Shown here: positions 33,008-39,977 of the stretch, in pieces | Numbering within the stretch: position 1 is the first letter of the stretch | Layout: each line of letters starts with the position of its first letter | Assembly (NCBI RefSeq): GCF_014596465.1 | Contig: NZ_MECK01000112.1 | Location: 1 to 47,834 of the forward strand | Direction: 5' to 3' | From: Streptomyces sp. CBMA123 | GTDB lineage: Bacteria; Actinomycetota; Actinomycetes; Streptomycetales; Streptomycetaceae | Length of the DNA stretch: 47,834 nucleotides | Made by a program: the position numbers and the translations under genes | Notes under the pieces: generated by a model | Databases searched by the model: none | What the model was told of the DNA's origin: nothing | Seen by the model: only the letters and a program-made list of their open reading frames with translations

Positions 33008-34000
33008 ATGAGCAGCGTCGCGGTTACCGGAGCCGAGGGCTTCATCGGCTCCCACCTCGTCGAGACCCTGGTCGCCGACGGGCACCACGTCCGCGCGATG
33101 GTCCAGTACAACTCCTTCTCCTCCTTCGGCTGGCTGGAGACCCTGTCCGCGGAGGTGCTGGACTCGGTCGAGATCGTCCTCGGCGACGTCCGGGACCCGG
33201 GCTCGGTCAACGGCCTGGTCAAGGGCACCGAGGCGGTCTACCACCTGGCCGCGCTGATCGCGATCCCGTACTCCTACCGCGCCCCCCACTCGTACGTGGA
33301 CACCAACGTCACCGGCACCCTGAACGTGCTGGAGGCGGTGCGCCACCTGGAGATCCCGCGCCTGGTGCACACCTCCACCAGCGAGACCTACGGCACCGCG
33401 CAGACCGTGCCGATCACCGAGGACCACCCGATCAACACCCAGTCCCCGTACGCCGCCTCCAAGGCCGGCGGGGACCGGCTGGCCGACAGCTACCACGCCA
33501 GCTTCGAGACCCCGGTCGTCACCCTGCGCCCGTTCAACACCTTCGGCCCGCGCCAGTCGATGCGCGCCGTCATCCCGACCGTGATCGCCCAGGTCGCGTC
33601 CGGCCAGACCGAGATCACCCTCGGCGACCTGCGCCCGACCCGCGACTTCACGTTCGTCAAGGACACCGCCAACGCCTTCCGCACGGTGGGCACCGCGGCC
33701 GCCGAGAACGTGGTCGGCCGGACCTTCAACGCCGGCACCGGCGGCGAGATCTCGGTCGGCGACCTGGTCACCCTGGTCGGCAAGCTGATGGGCGTGGACC
33801 TGGTGGTGAAGGAGGACGAGCAGCGCATCCGTCCGACCAACTCCGAGGTCATGCGCCTGGTCGCGGACGCCACCCGGCTGCGCCAGGCCACCGGCTGGGC
33901 CCCGCAGTTCAGCCTGGAGCAGGGTCTGGAGCAGACCATCGAGTTCTTCCGCGACCCGGCCAACCTGGCCCGCTACAAGACCGACATCTACAACGTCTGA
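33008..34000 (+). CDS. NAD-dependent 4,6-dehydratase, LegB-like SDR
   Basis: A 330-residue extended short-chain dehydrogenase. The NAD-binding motif is GAEGFIGS (8-15); the active site has STSETYG and SPYAASK (Tyr and Lys near 145-150). The run VRAMVQYNSFSSFGWLETL, with FHLAALIAIPYSY-like VYHLAALIAIPYSYRAPHSY, is highly characteristic of LegB-type UDP- or GDP-GlcNAc 4,6-dehydratases of the legionaminate pathway, making NDP-4-keto-6-deoxy-HexNAc. In this cluster it may supply a modified amino-sugar donor; an epimerase role like fungal Uge3 is the alternative. It starts 80 bp after the membrane-protein gene, and a nucleotidyltransferase follows. Confidence 0.85.
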   Translation: MSSVAVTGAEGFIGSHLVETLVADGHHVRAMVQYNSFSSFGWLETLSAEVLDSVEIVLGDVRDPGSVNGLVKGTEAVYHLAALIAIPYSYRAPHSYVDTNVTGTLNVLEAVRHLEIPRLVHTSTSETYGTAQTVPITEDHPINTQSPYAASKAGGDRLADSYHASFETPVVTLRPFNTFGPRQSMRAVIPTVIAQVASGQTEITLGDLRPTRDFTFVKDTANAFRTVGTAAAENVVGRTFNAGTGGEISVGDLVTLVGKLMGVDLVVKEDEQRIRPTNSEVMRLVADATRLRQATGWAPQFSLEQGLEQTIEFFRDPANLARYKTDIYNV

Positions 34001-34073
34001 CCGCCGTACCGATCATGATCGTCCTGGTAGCCAAGGTTCGTGTCCTACACACCTTTTCCGTGGGGGAAACACC

Positions 34074-34901
34074 ATGCATGCAGTGATCCTGGCCGGCGGT
34101 AAGGGCGTCCGGCTCCGCCCGTACACCACCGCGCTCCCCAAGCCGCTCGTCCCGATCGGCGACCAGCACGCGATCCTGGAGATCGTGATGCGCCAGCTCG
34201 CCGCCGCGGGCTTCAAGACCGTCACCCTGGCCATCGGCCACCTCGGCCACATCATCCGCGCCTACGTCGGCAACGGCTCGCAGTGGGGCCTGCGGGTCGG
34301 CTACGCCGTCGAGGACAGCCCGCTCGGCACCATGGGCCCGCTGCTCACCATGCAGGACCGCCTGCCGGAGCACTTCCTGGTGATGAACGGCGACATCCTC
34401 ACCGACCTGGACTTCTCCGGGGTGCTCAAGCACCACGAGCAGTCCGGCGCCCCGCTGACCATCGCCACCTACGCCCGCCAGGTGAAGATCGACTTCGGCG
34501 TGCTGACCACCGACTCCGGCACCATCACCGGCTTCCAGGAGAAGCCCAGCATCGACTACCGGGTCTCGATGGGCGTGTACGGCGTCTCCCGCGCCGCGCT
34601 CGCCAAGTACACCCCGGGCCTGCCGCTGGGCTTCGACGAGCTGGTGCTCGACCTGCTGGCCGCCGACACCCCGCCGGCCGCCTACGACTTCGGCGGCTAC
34701 TGGCTGGACATCGGCCGCCCCGACGACTACGACCGGGCGAACGCCGAGTTCTCCTCGATCCGCCCGGTCCTGATGCCATTCGAATCGGCCGCCGCGCCGG
34801 GCGTCACGGAGCTGCCGGTCCCGGCCGCCCGTACCGCCCCGGACGACACGGCCGAGGAGCCCGTCCCCGCGGGCGCCGAGACCGACGGACGGGCCGCGTG
34901 A
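34074..34901 (+). CDS. Sugar-1-phosphate nucleotidyltransferase
   Basis: A 275-residue nucleotidyltransferase of the RmlA/mannose-1-phosphate guanylyltransferase type that activates a sugar phosphate with NTP. The N-terminal signature is AVILAGGKGVRLRPYT (3-18) with PKPLVPIGD; the metal-binding aspartate lies in FLVMNGDILTDLDF; IDFGVLTTDSGTITGFQEKPS and YWLDIGRPDDYDRAN complete the fold. The last ~45 residues are Pro/Ala/Glu-rich. Base specificity (UTP, GTP or dTTP) cannot be read. A small TTTCC...GGAAA stem (34055-34069) could partly cover the ribosome-binding site, and a CGATCATGATCG palindrome lies at 34010-34021. Its stop overlaps the next start (GTGA). Confidence 0.88.
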   Translation: MHAVILAGGKGVRLRPYTTALPKPLVPIGDQHAILEIVMRQLAAAGFKTVTLAIGHLGHIIRAYVGNGSQWGLRVGYAVEDSPLGTMGPLLTMQDRLPEHFLVMNGDILTDLDFSGVLKHHEQSGAPLTIATYARQVKIDFGVLTTDSGTITGFQEKPSIDYRVSMGVYGVSRAALAKYTPGLPLGFDELVLDLLAADTPPAAYDFGGYWLDIGRPDDYDRANAEFSSIRPVLMPFESAAAPGVTELPVPAARTAPDDTAEEPVPAGAETDGRAA

Positions 34902-35815
34902 GAATCCTGCTCCTCGGCGGCGACGGCTTCCTGGGCCGTCACGCCGTCACCGTCCTGCGGACACTGCCCGGGGCCACCCTGCTGTCCGCGGGCCGGCGAC
35001 CCACCCACGACCTCCGGCTGGACCTGGGCACCGCCCAGGTCGGCCCGCTCGGCGAGGAGCTGGCCGCGCTGGCTCCCGACGTGGTGATCAACTTCGCGGG
35101 GGCGGTGGCCGGCAGCGCGGTCAAGCTCGCCGAGGTGAACGCCCGCGGCCCGGCGGTGCTCTGCGAGGCGCTCGCCCTGGGCGCCCCGAAGGCCCGTCTG
35201 GTGCACATCGGTTCGGCCGGCGAGTACGGCGTCTGCGACGAGGGCGAGTCGCTCTCCGAGCAGGCCGACGCCCGCCCGGTCGGCGTGTACGGCGCGACCA
35301 AGCTGGCCGGTTCCCTCGCGGTGGCCGGTTCGCCGCTGGACGCGGTGGTGCTGCGGGTGTTCAACCCGGTCGGTCCGGGCGCCCCGGCGGGCTCGCTGCC
35401 CGGCCGGCTGGCGGCCGAGCTGCGCCGGGCGGCGCCCGAGGGCGCCGACGCCGTGATCACGGTCGGGGACCTCTCCGCCTTCCGGGACTTCGTGGACGCC
35501 CGGGACATCGCCAAGGCGATCGGCCTGGCCGTCACCGCCGACGGCCCGCTCCCCCGGGTGCTCAACCTGGCGACCGGGCGGGCCCAGCGGGTCCGGGCGA
35601 TCGCCGACGGCCTGGTCGCGGCGTCCGGCTTCACCGGCCGGATCGACGAGAGCGGAGTGGGCTCCGAGCGCTCCACCGCGGTCTCCTGGCAGCAGGCCGA
35701 CGTGTCGGCCGCCGCCCGGGCACTCGGCTGGCACCCGGAGACCGGCCTCGCCGACACCCTGCGCGACCTGTGGCTCAGCACCGCCGAGCCCGCCCCGACC
35801 CCGGTGGTCGCATGA
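34898..35815 (+). CDS. NAD-dependent epimerase/reductase (SDR)
   Basis: A 305-residue extended SDR: GGDGFLGRH (7-15) binds NAD(P), and GSAGEYG with VYGATK supplies the Ser and YxxxK catalytic residues (about 107-130). FRDFVDARDIAKAI and VLNLATGRAQRV are typical of sugar-nucleotide epimerases/reductases such as GalE, Uge3 and RmlD. It probably interconverts or reduces the 4-keto or 4-OH sugar nucleotide used by PelF. Two four-base overlaps (GTGA with the previous gene, ATGA with the next) show tight translational coupling in the operon. Confidence 0.85.
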   Translation: MRILLLGGDGFLGRHAVTVLRTLPGATLLSAGRRPTHDLRLDLGTAQVGPLGEELAALAPDVVINFAGAVAGSAVKLAEVNARGPAVLCEALALGAPKARLVHIGSAGEYGVCDEGESLSEQADARPVGVYGATKLAGSLAVAGSPLDAVVLRVFNPVGPGAPAGSLPGRLAAELRRAAPEGADAVITVGDLSAFRDFVDARDIAKAIGLAVTADGPLPRVLNLATGRAQRVRAIADGLVAASGFTGRIDESGVGSERSTAVSWQQADVSAAARALGWHPETGLADTLRDLWLSTAEPAPTPVVA

Positions 35816-36507
35816 CCGCCGGGACCACCCCCGACGGCCGCCTGCTGGTGCCGCTGTACGTCCACCCCGCGGTGGACCCAGCGGCCTGGCGGGCGGTCGC
35901 CGCCGCCGACCCCGCCCGGATCGCCGCCGTGGTGCTCAACCTCGCGGACGGCCCGGGCGAGGTTCCGGACCACGTCTTCGCCGAGGCCGCCGAAGAACTC
36001 CGGGCGGCCGGCCTGCCGTTGGTCGGGTACGCCGACACCGACTACGGCCGCCGTCCCCACGCGGCCGTGGTCGCCGATATCCTGACGTACCGTCAGCGAC
36101 ACGGCATCACCGGCGTCTACCTCGACCAGGTCGCCACCCACCCGGGCGCGCTGGCGCACTACCGGCGCCTCGCGACGGCCGCTCGGGCGGCCGGCTGCGG
36201 CATCGTGGTGTTCGGCCACGGCGAGCACCCGGACCCCGGGTACGCCGAAGTCGGCCTGGCCGACCTGCTGGTCACCTTCGAGGGCGACTGGGACGCGTAC
36301 CGCTCGATGACGCTGCCGCTGTGGACCGGCCGCCACGCGGCCTCCCGCTTCTGCCACCTGGTCTACGACGTCCCGGCCGAGTCCGCCCAGGACGCCTCCG
36401 CACTGATCACCGCCCGGCGAGCCGGCGTCGGCTGCGCCGTACCCGGCGCCGGGGACAACCCCTGGCGCACCCTCCCGTACGGCCTGACCGCCGCTGAACT
36501 GACCTGA
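35812..36507 (+). CDS. Spherulation-specific family 4 protein (GH135/Sph3-like)
   Basis: A 231-residue (beta/alpha)8-type protein of the spherulin-4 family. The start LLVPLYVHPAVDPAAW (11-26) is diagnostic. The putative active site lies in GVYLDQVATH (Asp105, Gln106) and LLVTFEGDW (Glu157). In Aspergillus Sph3, which cuts GalNAc-rich galactosaminogalactan, I recall an Asp-Glu pair plus a Glu as essential; here the second position reads Gln, so the mechanism or substrate may differ. There is no signal peptide or membrane anchor, unlike Sph3, so it would act in the cytoplasm unless exported otherwise. It overlaps the preceding gene by four bases. The GH114 lipoprotein follows after 22 bp. Confidence 0.85.
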   Translation: MTAGTTPDGRLLVPLYVHPAVDPAAWRAVAAADPARIAAVVLNLADGPGEVPDHVFAEAAEELRAAGLPLVGYADTDYGRRPHAAVVADILTYRQRHGITGVYLDQVATHPGALAHYRRLATAARAAGCGIVVFGHGEHPDPGYAEVGLADLLVTFEGDWDAYRSMTLPLWTGRHAASRFCHLVYDVPAESAQDASALITARRAGVGCAVPGAGDNPWRTLPYGLTAAELT

Positions 36508-36529
36508 CCCGATCCGGAGTTCGACTACC

Positions 36530-37531
36530 GTGAACCGCCGCACCCGGCTGCTGCCCGCCGCCATGGCCCTCGCCACCGTCACCGCCCTGCTGGTCAGCTC
36601 GTGCAGCAGCTCCGGCTCGGAGGACGACAACGACTCGGCCGACGGCAACCAGAGCGACTCTCCCACGGCCACCGCGCCGAGCACCCCCGGCACCACCCCG
36701 CCGACCGACCCCGGCACGCCCAGCGCCCCCGGCACCACCTCGGCCCCGGGCACCCCGAGCGGCACCACCGCCCCGGGCACCCCGCCGGGCACCACCCCGC
36801 CCGGCACCACCGGGCCGCCGCCGGCCGGCGCCCGCTGGCAGCCCACCCCGGGCCTGGCCTGGCAGTGGCAGCTCGGCGGCGGCCCGGTGGACCAGTCGGT
36901 GGACGTGCCGGTCTACGACATCGACGGCTTCGAGAACGACGCCTCGGTGGTCGCCGCGCTGCACGCCAAGGGCCGCAAGGTGATCTGCTACGTCAACGCC
37001 GGCTCCTGGGAGAACTTCCGCCCCGACGCCGCCGCCTTCGCCAAGTCCCTCCAGGGCTCGGACACCGGCTGGAAGGGCGAGAAGTGGTTCGACATCCGCA
37101 AGCTCGACCAGCTGAGGCCACTGATGGCGGCCCGCTTCGACATGTGCAGGAGCAAGGGCTTCGACGCCATCGAACCGGACACCATCGAGGCCTACAACCA
37201 GAACAGCGGCTTCCCGCTGACCCCGGACGACCAGCTGGCGTACAACCGGATGCTGGCCCAGCTCGCCCACGAACGCGGTCTGGCCATCGGCCTGAAGAAC
37301 GACCTGGACCAGATCCCCGCGCTGCAGCCGGACTTCGACTTCGCGGTCAACGAGGAGTGCTCGCAGTTCGACGAGTGCGACCGGGTCTCGCCCTTCATCA
37401 AGGCGGGCAAGGCGGTCTTCCACGTCGAGTACAAGCTCGACACGGACCAGTTCTGCGCCAAGACCAAGGCGCTGGGCTTCAGTTCGATGCAGAAGAAGCT
37501 CGACCTCAACGCCTGGCGCAAGCCCTGCTGA
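36530..37531 (+). CDS. Lipoprotein endo-alpha-1,4-polygalactosaminidase (GH114/Ega3-like)
   Basis: A 333-residue exported lipoprotein. The signal peptide ends in lipobox LVSSC (Cys25), then an acidic spacer and a Thr/Pro/Gly repeat linker (TAPGTPPGTTPPGTT, to about residue 100). The GH114 barrel (about 103-333) shows WQWQLGG, VDVPVYDIDGFEN, VICYVNAGSWENFRPD, GFDAIEPDTIEAY, IGLKNDLDQI and DFAVNEECSQF; acidic residues in the EPD and NEE motifs are the candidate catalytic pair. Characterised relatives (bacterial PelA N-domain, fungal Ega3) cleave alpha-1,4-GalN polymers. It should trim the deacetylated polymer at the outer membrane face. The GTG start has CGGAG upstream. It is the last gene of the locus. 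Confidence 0.92.
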   Translation: MNRRTRLLPAAMALATVTALLVSSCSSSGSEDDNDSADGNQSDSPTATAPSTPGTTPPTDPGTPSAPGTTSAPGTPSGTTAPGTPPGTTPPGTTGPPPAGARWQPTPGLAWQWQLGGGPVDQSVDVPVYDIDGFENDASVVAALHAKGRKVICYVNAGSWENFRPDAAAFAKSLQGSDTGWKGEKWFDIRKLDQLRPLMAARFDMCRSKGFDAIEPDTIEAYNQNSGFPLTPDDQLAYNRMLAQLAHERGLAIGLKNDLDQIPALQPDFDFAVNEECSQFDECDRVSPFIKAGKAVFHVEYKLDTDQFCAKTKALGFSSMQKKLDLNAWRKPC

Positions 37532-37547
37532 GGTCGGAGCCACCCGT

Positions 37548-37581
37548 CGCGCGGGTGACCCTCACCAGGGCCACCCGCGCG
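37548..37581. terminator. Terminator at the end of the exopolysaccharide operon
   Basis: CGCGCGGGTG (37548-37557) pairs with CACCCGCGCG (37572-37581), and an inner CCCT-CACC-AGGG stem completes the hairpin. It lies between the GH114 gene and a convergent small gene and closes the polysaccharide operon. Confidence 0.85.
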
Positions 37582-37585
37582 AGAG

Positions 37586-37786
37586 TCACTTGACCGCCAG
37601 CCAGACGACGGCGCCCAGGACCACCAGGGCGACGACGGCGATCAGCGCGATCACACCGGTGCGACTGCGTGTGTTGCTGCTGCCGTAGGTGGAGACGGAG
37701 CCCGGCGCCTGGGGCGCCGGGGTCTCGTCGACGAACGCCCGGAACATCTGGGTGCTACCGGCGGGGTCGTAGTCGTTGTCAGCCAT
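37586..37786 (-). CDS. Small single-helix membrane protein
   Basis: A 66-residue protein: an N-terminal cytoplasmic part (MADNDYDPAGSTQMFRAFVD), a Ser/Thr/Pro linker and one C-terminal helix (TGVIALIAVVALVVLGAVVWLAVK). Function unknown. It probably has a leaderless transcript, since TAGAGT on the minus strand (37794-37799) ends seven bases before the ATG and there is no ribosome-binding site. Confidence 0.75.
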   Translation of the reverse strand: MADNDYDPAGSTQMFRAFVDETPAPQAPGSVSTYGSSNTRSRTGVIALIAVVALVVLGAVVWLAVK

Positions 37787-37793
37787 GGCACGG

Positions 37794-37799
37794 ACTCTA
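37794..37799 (-). promoter_or_regulatory. -10 element (TAGAGT) of a leaderless transcript
   Basis: TAGAGT on the minus strand lies seven bases before the ATG at 37786, placing transcription start at the start codon. Confidence 0.5.
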
Positions 37800-37939
37800 A
37801 CGAATCCGCCCACCTCAGGCACACCCCGGACCCCTGCTCGGGCGACCCACCACTCGCGCGTGCGGCGGCGACACGACCGGATCGTGAAATCCGTGTGACC
37901 GACGGAATGCGCTGCCGCGCAAGCGGGTTGACTTCGGTC

Positions 37940-38893
37940 ATGACCGGAAACCAGAGCCGGGTCCGCCTCGGCACCTCCGACCTGTCCGTCCACCCGCTCT
38001 CCCTCGGCGGCAACGTCTTCGGCTGGACGGCCGACGAACAGCAGTCCTTCGCCGTACTGGACGCCTACGCCGCCGCCGGCGGCAACTTCGTCGACACCGC
38101 CGATGTCTACTCCGCCTGGGCCCCCGGCAACACCGGCGGCGAGTCCGAGACGGTGATCGGCAACTGGTTGCGCAGCCGGGGCAACCGGGACGGGATCGTG
38201 ATCGCCACCAAGGCCGGCATGCACCCCGAGGCGAAGGGTCTGGGCGCGGCCAACATCAAGGCCTGCGCCGAGGAGTCGCTGCGCCGCCTCGGTGTGGACC
38301 ACATCGACCTGTACTACACCCACCGGGACGACGACACCCCGGTCGAGGAGTTCGTGACGGCCCTGGACGAGCTGGTCCGCGCCGGCAAGGTCCGGGCGGT
38401 CGCCGCCTCCAACATCTCCACCGAGCGGCTCGCCGAGGCGCTGTCCTTCGCCGAGCGCGAGGGCCTGGCCAAGTACGTGGCGGTCCAGCCGCACTACAAC
38501 CTGGTGTCCCGGGACACCTTCGAGGGCCCGCTGGCCGACCTGGTCGCCGAGCACGGGCTGGCCACCGTGCCCTACTACGCGCTCGCCTCCGGCTTCCTGA
38601 CCGGCAAGTACCGCCCGGGCGGCGCGGGCGTCGACAGCGCCCGGGCCGAGGGCGCCGCCCGCTACCTGGCGGAGCCGCGCGGTCCCAAGGTCCTGGAGGC
38701 GCTGGACACGGTCGCCGCCGAGCACGGCGTCGCGCTCGCCAGTGTCGCCCTGGCCTGGCTCGCCGCCCGCCCGACGGTCGCCGCCCCGATCGCCAGCGCC
38801 CGCACCCTCGACCAGCTGCCCCCGCTGCTGGCCGGCGTCACGCTGAAGCTCACCCCCGAGCAGACCGCCCTGCTGGACGCGGCCTCCGCCTGA
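37940..38893 (+). CDS. Aldo/keto reductase
   Basis: A 317-residue cytosolic NADPH-dependent oxidoreductase of the AKR (beta/alpha)8 superfamily. The catalytic tetrad is visible: Asp52 and Tyr57 in FVDTADVY, Lys91 in ATKAG, His128 in YYTHRD. The NADPH-binding end includes VAAPIASARTLDQL. It resembles the YajO/IolS-like group, reducing aldehydes or ketones of unknown identity. The ATG at 37940 (MTGNQSRVRLG) directly precedes the conserved first strand; no ribosome-binding site is seen. It is not obviously part of the polysaccharide operon, being separated by a terminator and a gene on the other strand. Confidence 0.93.
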   Translation: MTGNQSRVRLGTSDLSVHPLSLGGNVFGWTADEQQSFAVLDAYAAAGGNFVDTADVYSAWAPGNTGGESETVIGNWLRSRGNRDGIVIATKAGMHPEAKGLGAANIKACAEESLRRLGVDHIDLYYTHRDDDTPVEEFVTALDELVRAGKVRAVAASNISTERLAEALSFAEREGLAKYVAVQPHYNLVSRDTFEGPLADLVAEHGLATVPYYALASGFLTGKYRPGGAGVDSARAEGAARYLAEPRGPKVLEALDTVAAEHGVALASVALAWLAARPTVAAPIASARTLDQLPPLLAGVTLKLTPEQTALLDAASA

Positions 38894-38903
38894 GCCCGTG
38901 CCG

Positions 38904-38936
38904 GGGCCCCCGACAGCACACCGCTGTCGGGGGCCC
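38904..38936. terminator. Bidirectional terminator between the AKR and NlpC/P60 genes
   Basis: GGGCCCCCGACAGC (38904-38917) and GCTGTCGGGGGCCC (38923-38936) make a perfect 14-bp stem with an ACACC loop between convergent genes. Confidence 0.88.
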
Positions 38937-38951
38937 TGGGCCGCCCTCCGG

Positions 38952-39977
38952 CTACGGCCGCCCGAAGTGGGTCGGGTAGTAGCCGGAGTTGAGCGTCGAT
39001 ATCCGGACGGTCTTGCCCGGCCGCGGCGCCTCCACGAACGTGCCGCCGCCCAGGTAGATCCCCACGTGGTGGATCCCCGAGGCCCGGCCGCTGTCCGACC
39101 AGAACACCAGGTCACCGCGGCGCAGCTGCCCCGCGCTGATCGGTGTGGTGGCCGCGTACTGGTCGTCGGCCACCCGCGGCAGGCTTATCCCGCTGCGCCG
39201 GTAGGCCTGCTGGACCAGCCCGGAGCAGTCGTAGCCGGACGGGCCGTTGCCGCCCCAGACGTACGGCTTGCCCAGCTGGGCGAGCGCGTAGTCGACGGCC
39301 GACTCGGTGCTCCCGGTGGACGACGCGTCGCCCGAGGACGGGCGGCTGTCCGGCCGGCCGGAGGCCTGGTCCGAACCGCCGGACCCGCCGGAGGAACCGC
39401 CGGACTTCCCGGTGCGGCTGACGTAGACGTCGTAGTGGCTGGTCCAGCGCCACTCACCGGCACCGTTCTTGAACCAGTACTTCGACCCGTCCCAGCCCTG
39501 GCGCGGGCCCCAGGAGGAGGCCGAGCCGTTCGAGACGACCTCGGTGCCGGAGTCGGATGAGCCGGATGCGCCGGAGGAGCCCGAGGAACCGCCGGACTTC
39601 CCGGTGCGACTGGCGTAGACGTCGTAGTGGCTGGTCCAGCGCCACTCACCGGCACCGTTCTTGAACCAGTACTTCGACCCGTCCCAGCCCTGCTTTCCGG
39701 CCGCGGCGTGCGCGGAGCCGGCCCCCGCCGTCAGGCCGACCACGCCGGCGCCCGCCAGCACGGTGGTGGCCAGGCAGGTACTTCGCACGGCCCGGTGTAT
39801 TCGGCTGCCACCGCCGGCCTCGGCGGCGCGGGCGGTGCGCGGCCTGGCCGCGCAGTTCGGGCAGCCGCAGCCCGTGATCGCGGGGATGCTGCCGAGGCGC
39901 TCCTCGAAGCCGATCAGACCGGAGTCGGCACCGGGGTCGATGCCGGGGTCGGCGTACGCGCCGGTGGCTATCCTCAT
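38952..39977 (-). CDS. NlpC/P60 peptidoglycan endopeptidase with duplicated WDG module
   Basis: A 341-residue exported peptidase that should cut peptidoglycan stem peptides. The C-terminal NlpC/P60 domain (about 225-341) has catalytic Cys251 in GYDCSGLV, His303/His304 in IHHVGIYLGGG, and GDLVFW. Before it lie two near-identical modules (about 96-130 and 160-195), each GWDGSKYWFKNGAGEW followed by RWTSHYDVY and a Gly/Ser linker, probably wall-binding. The N-terminus is odd: about 60 residues, with CGCPNC (37-42), precede the hydrophobic signal segment (TCLATTVLAGAGVVGL). The long start is nevertheless real, since its ATG overlaps the SPFH stop by four bases. Confidence 0.9.
   Translation of the reverse strand: MRIATGAYADPGIDPGADSGLIGFEERLGSIPAITGCGCPNCAARPRTARAAEAGGGSRIHRAVRSTCLATTVLAGAGVVGLTAGAGSAHAAAGKQGWDGSKYWFKNGAGEWRWTSHYDVYASRTGKSGGSSGSSGASGSSDSGTEVVSNGSASSWGPRQGWDGSKYWFKNGAGEWRWTSHYDVYVSRTGKSGGSSGGSGGSDQASGRPDSRPSSGDASSTGSTESAVDYALAQLGKPYVWGGNGPSGYDCSGLVQQAYRRSGISLPRVADDQYAATTPISAGQLRRGDLVFWSDSGRASGIHHVGIYLGGGTFVEAPRPGKTVRISTLNSGYYPTHFGRP
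39393..39692. repeat. Pair of 108-bp direct repeats in the NlpC/P60 gene
   Basis: 39393-39500 and 39585-39692 differ at only two positions out of 108, though separated by an 84-bp low-complexity Gly/Ser-coding spacer. They encode the duplicated WDG module. Such high nucleotide identity, including silent positions, indicates a recent duplication or ongoing gene conversion. Confidence 0.92.
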
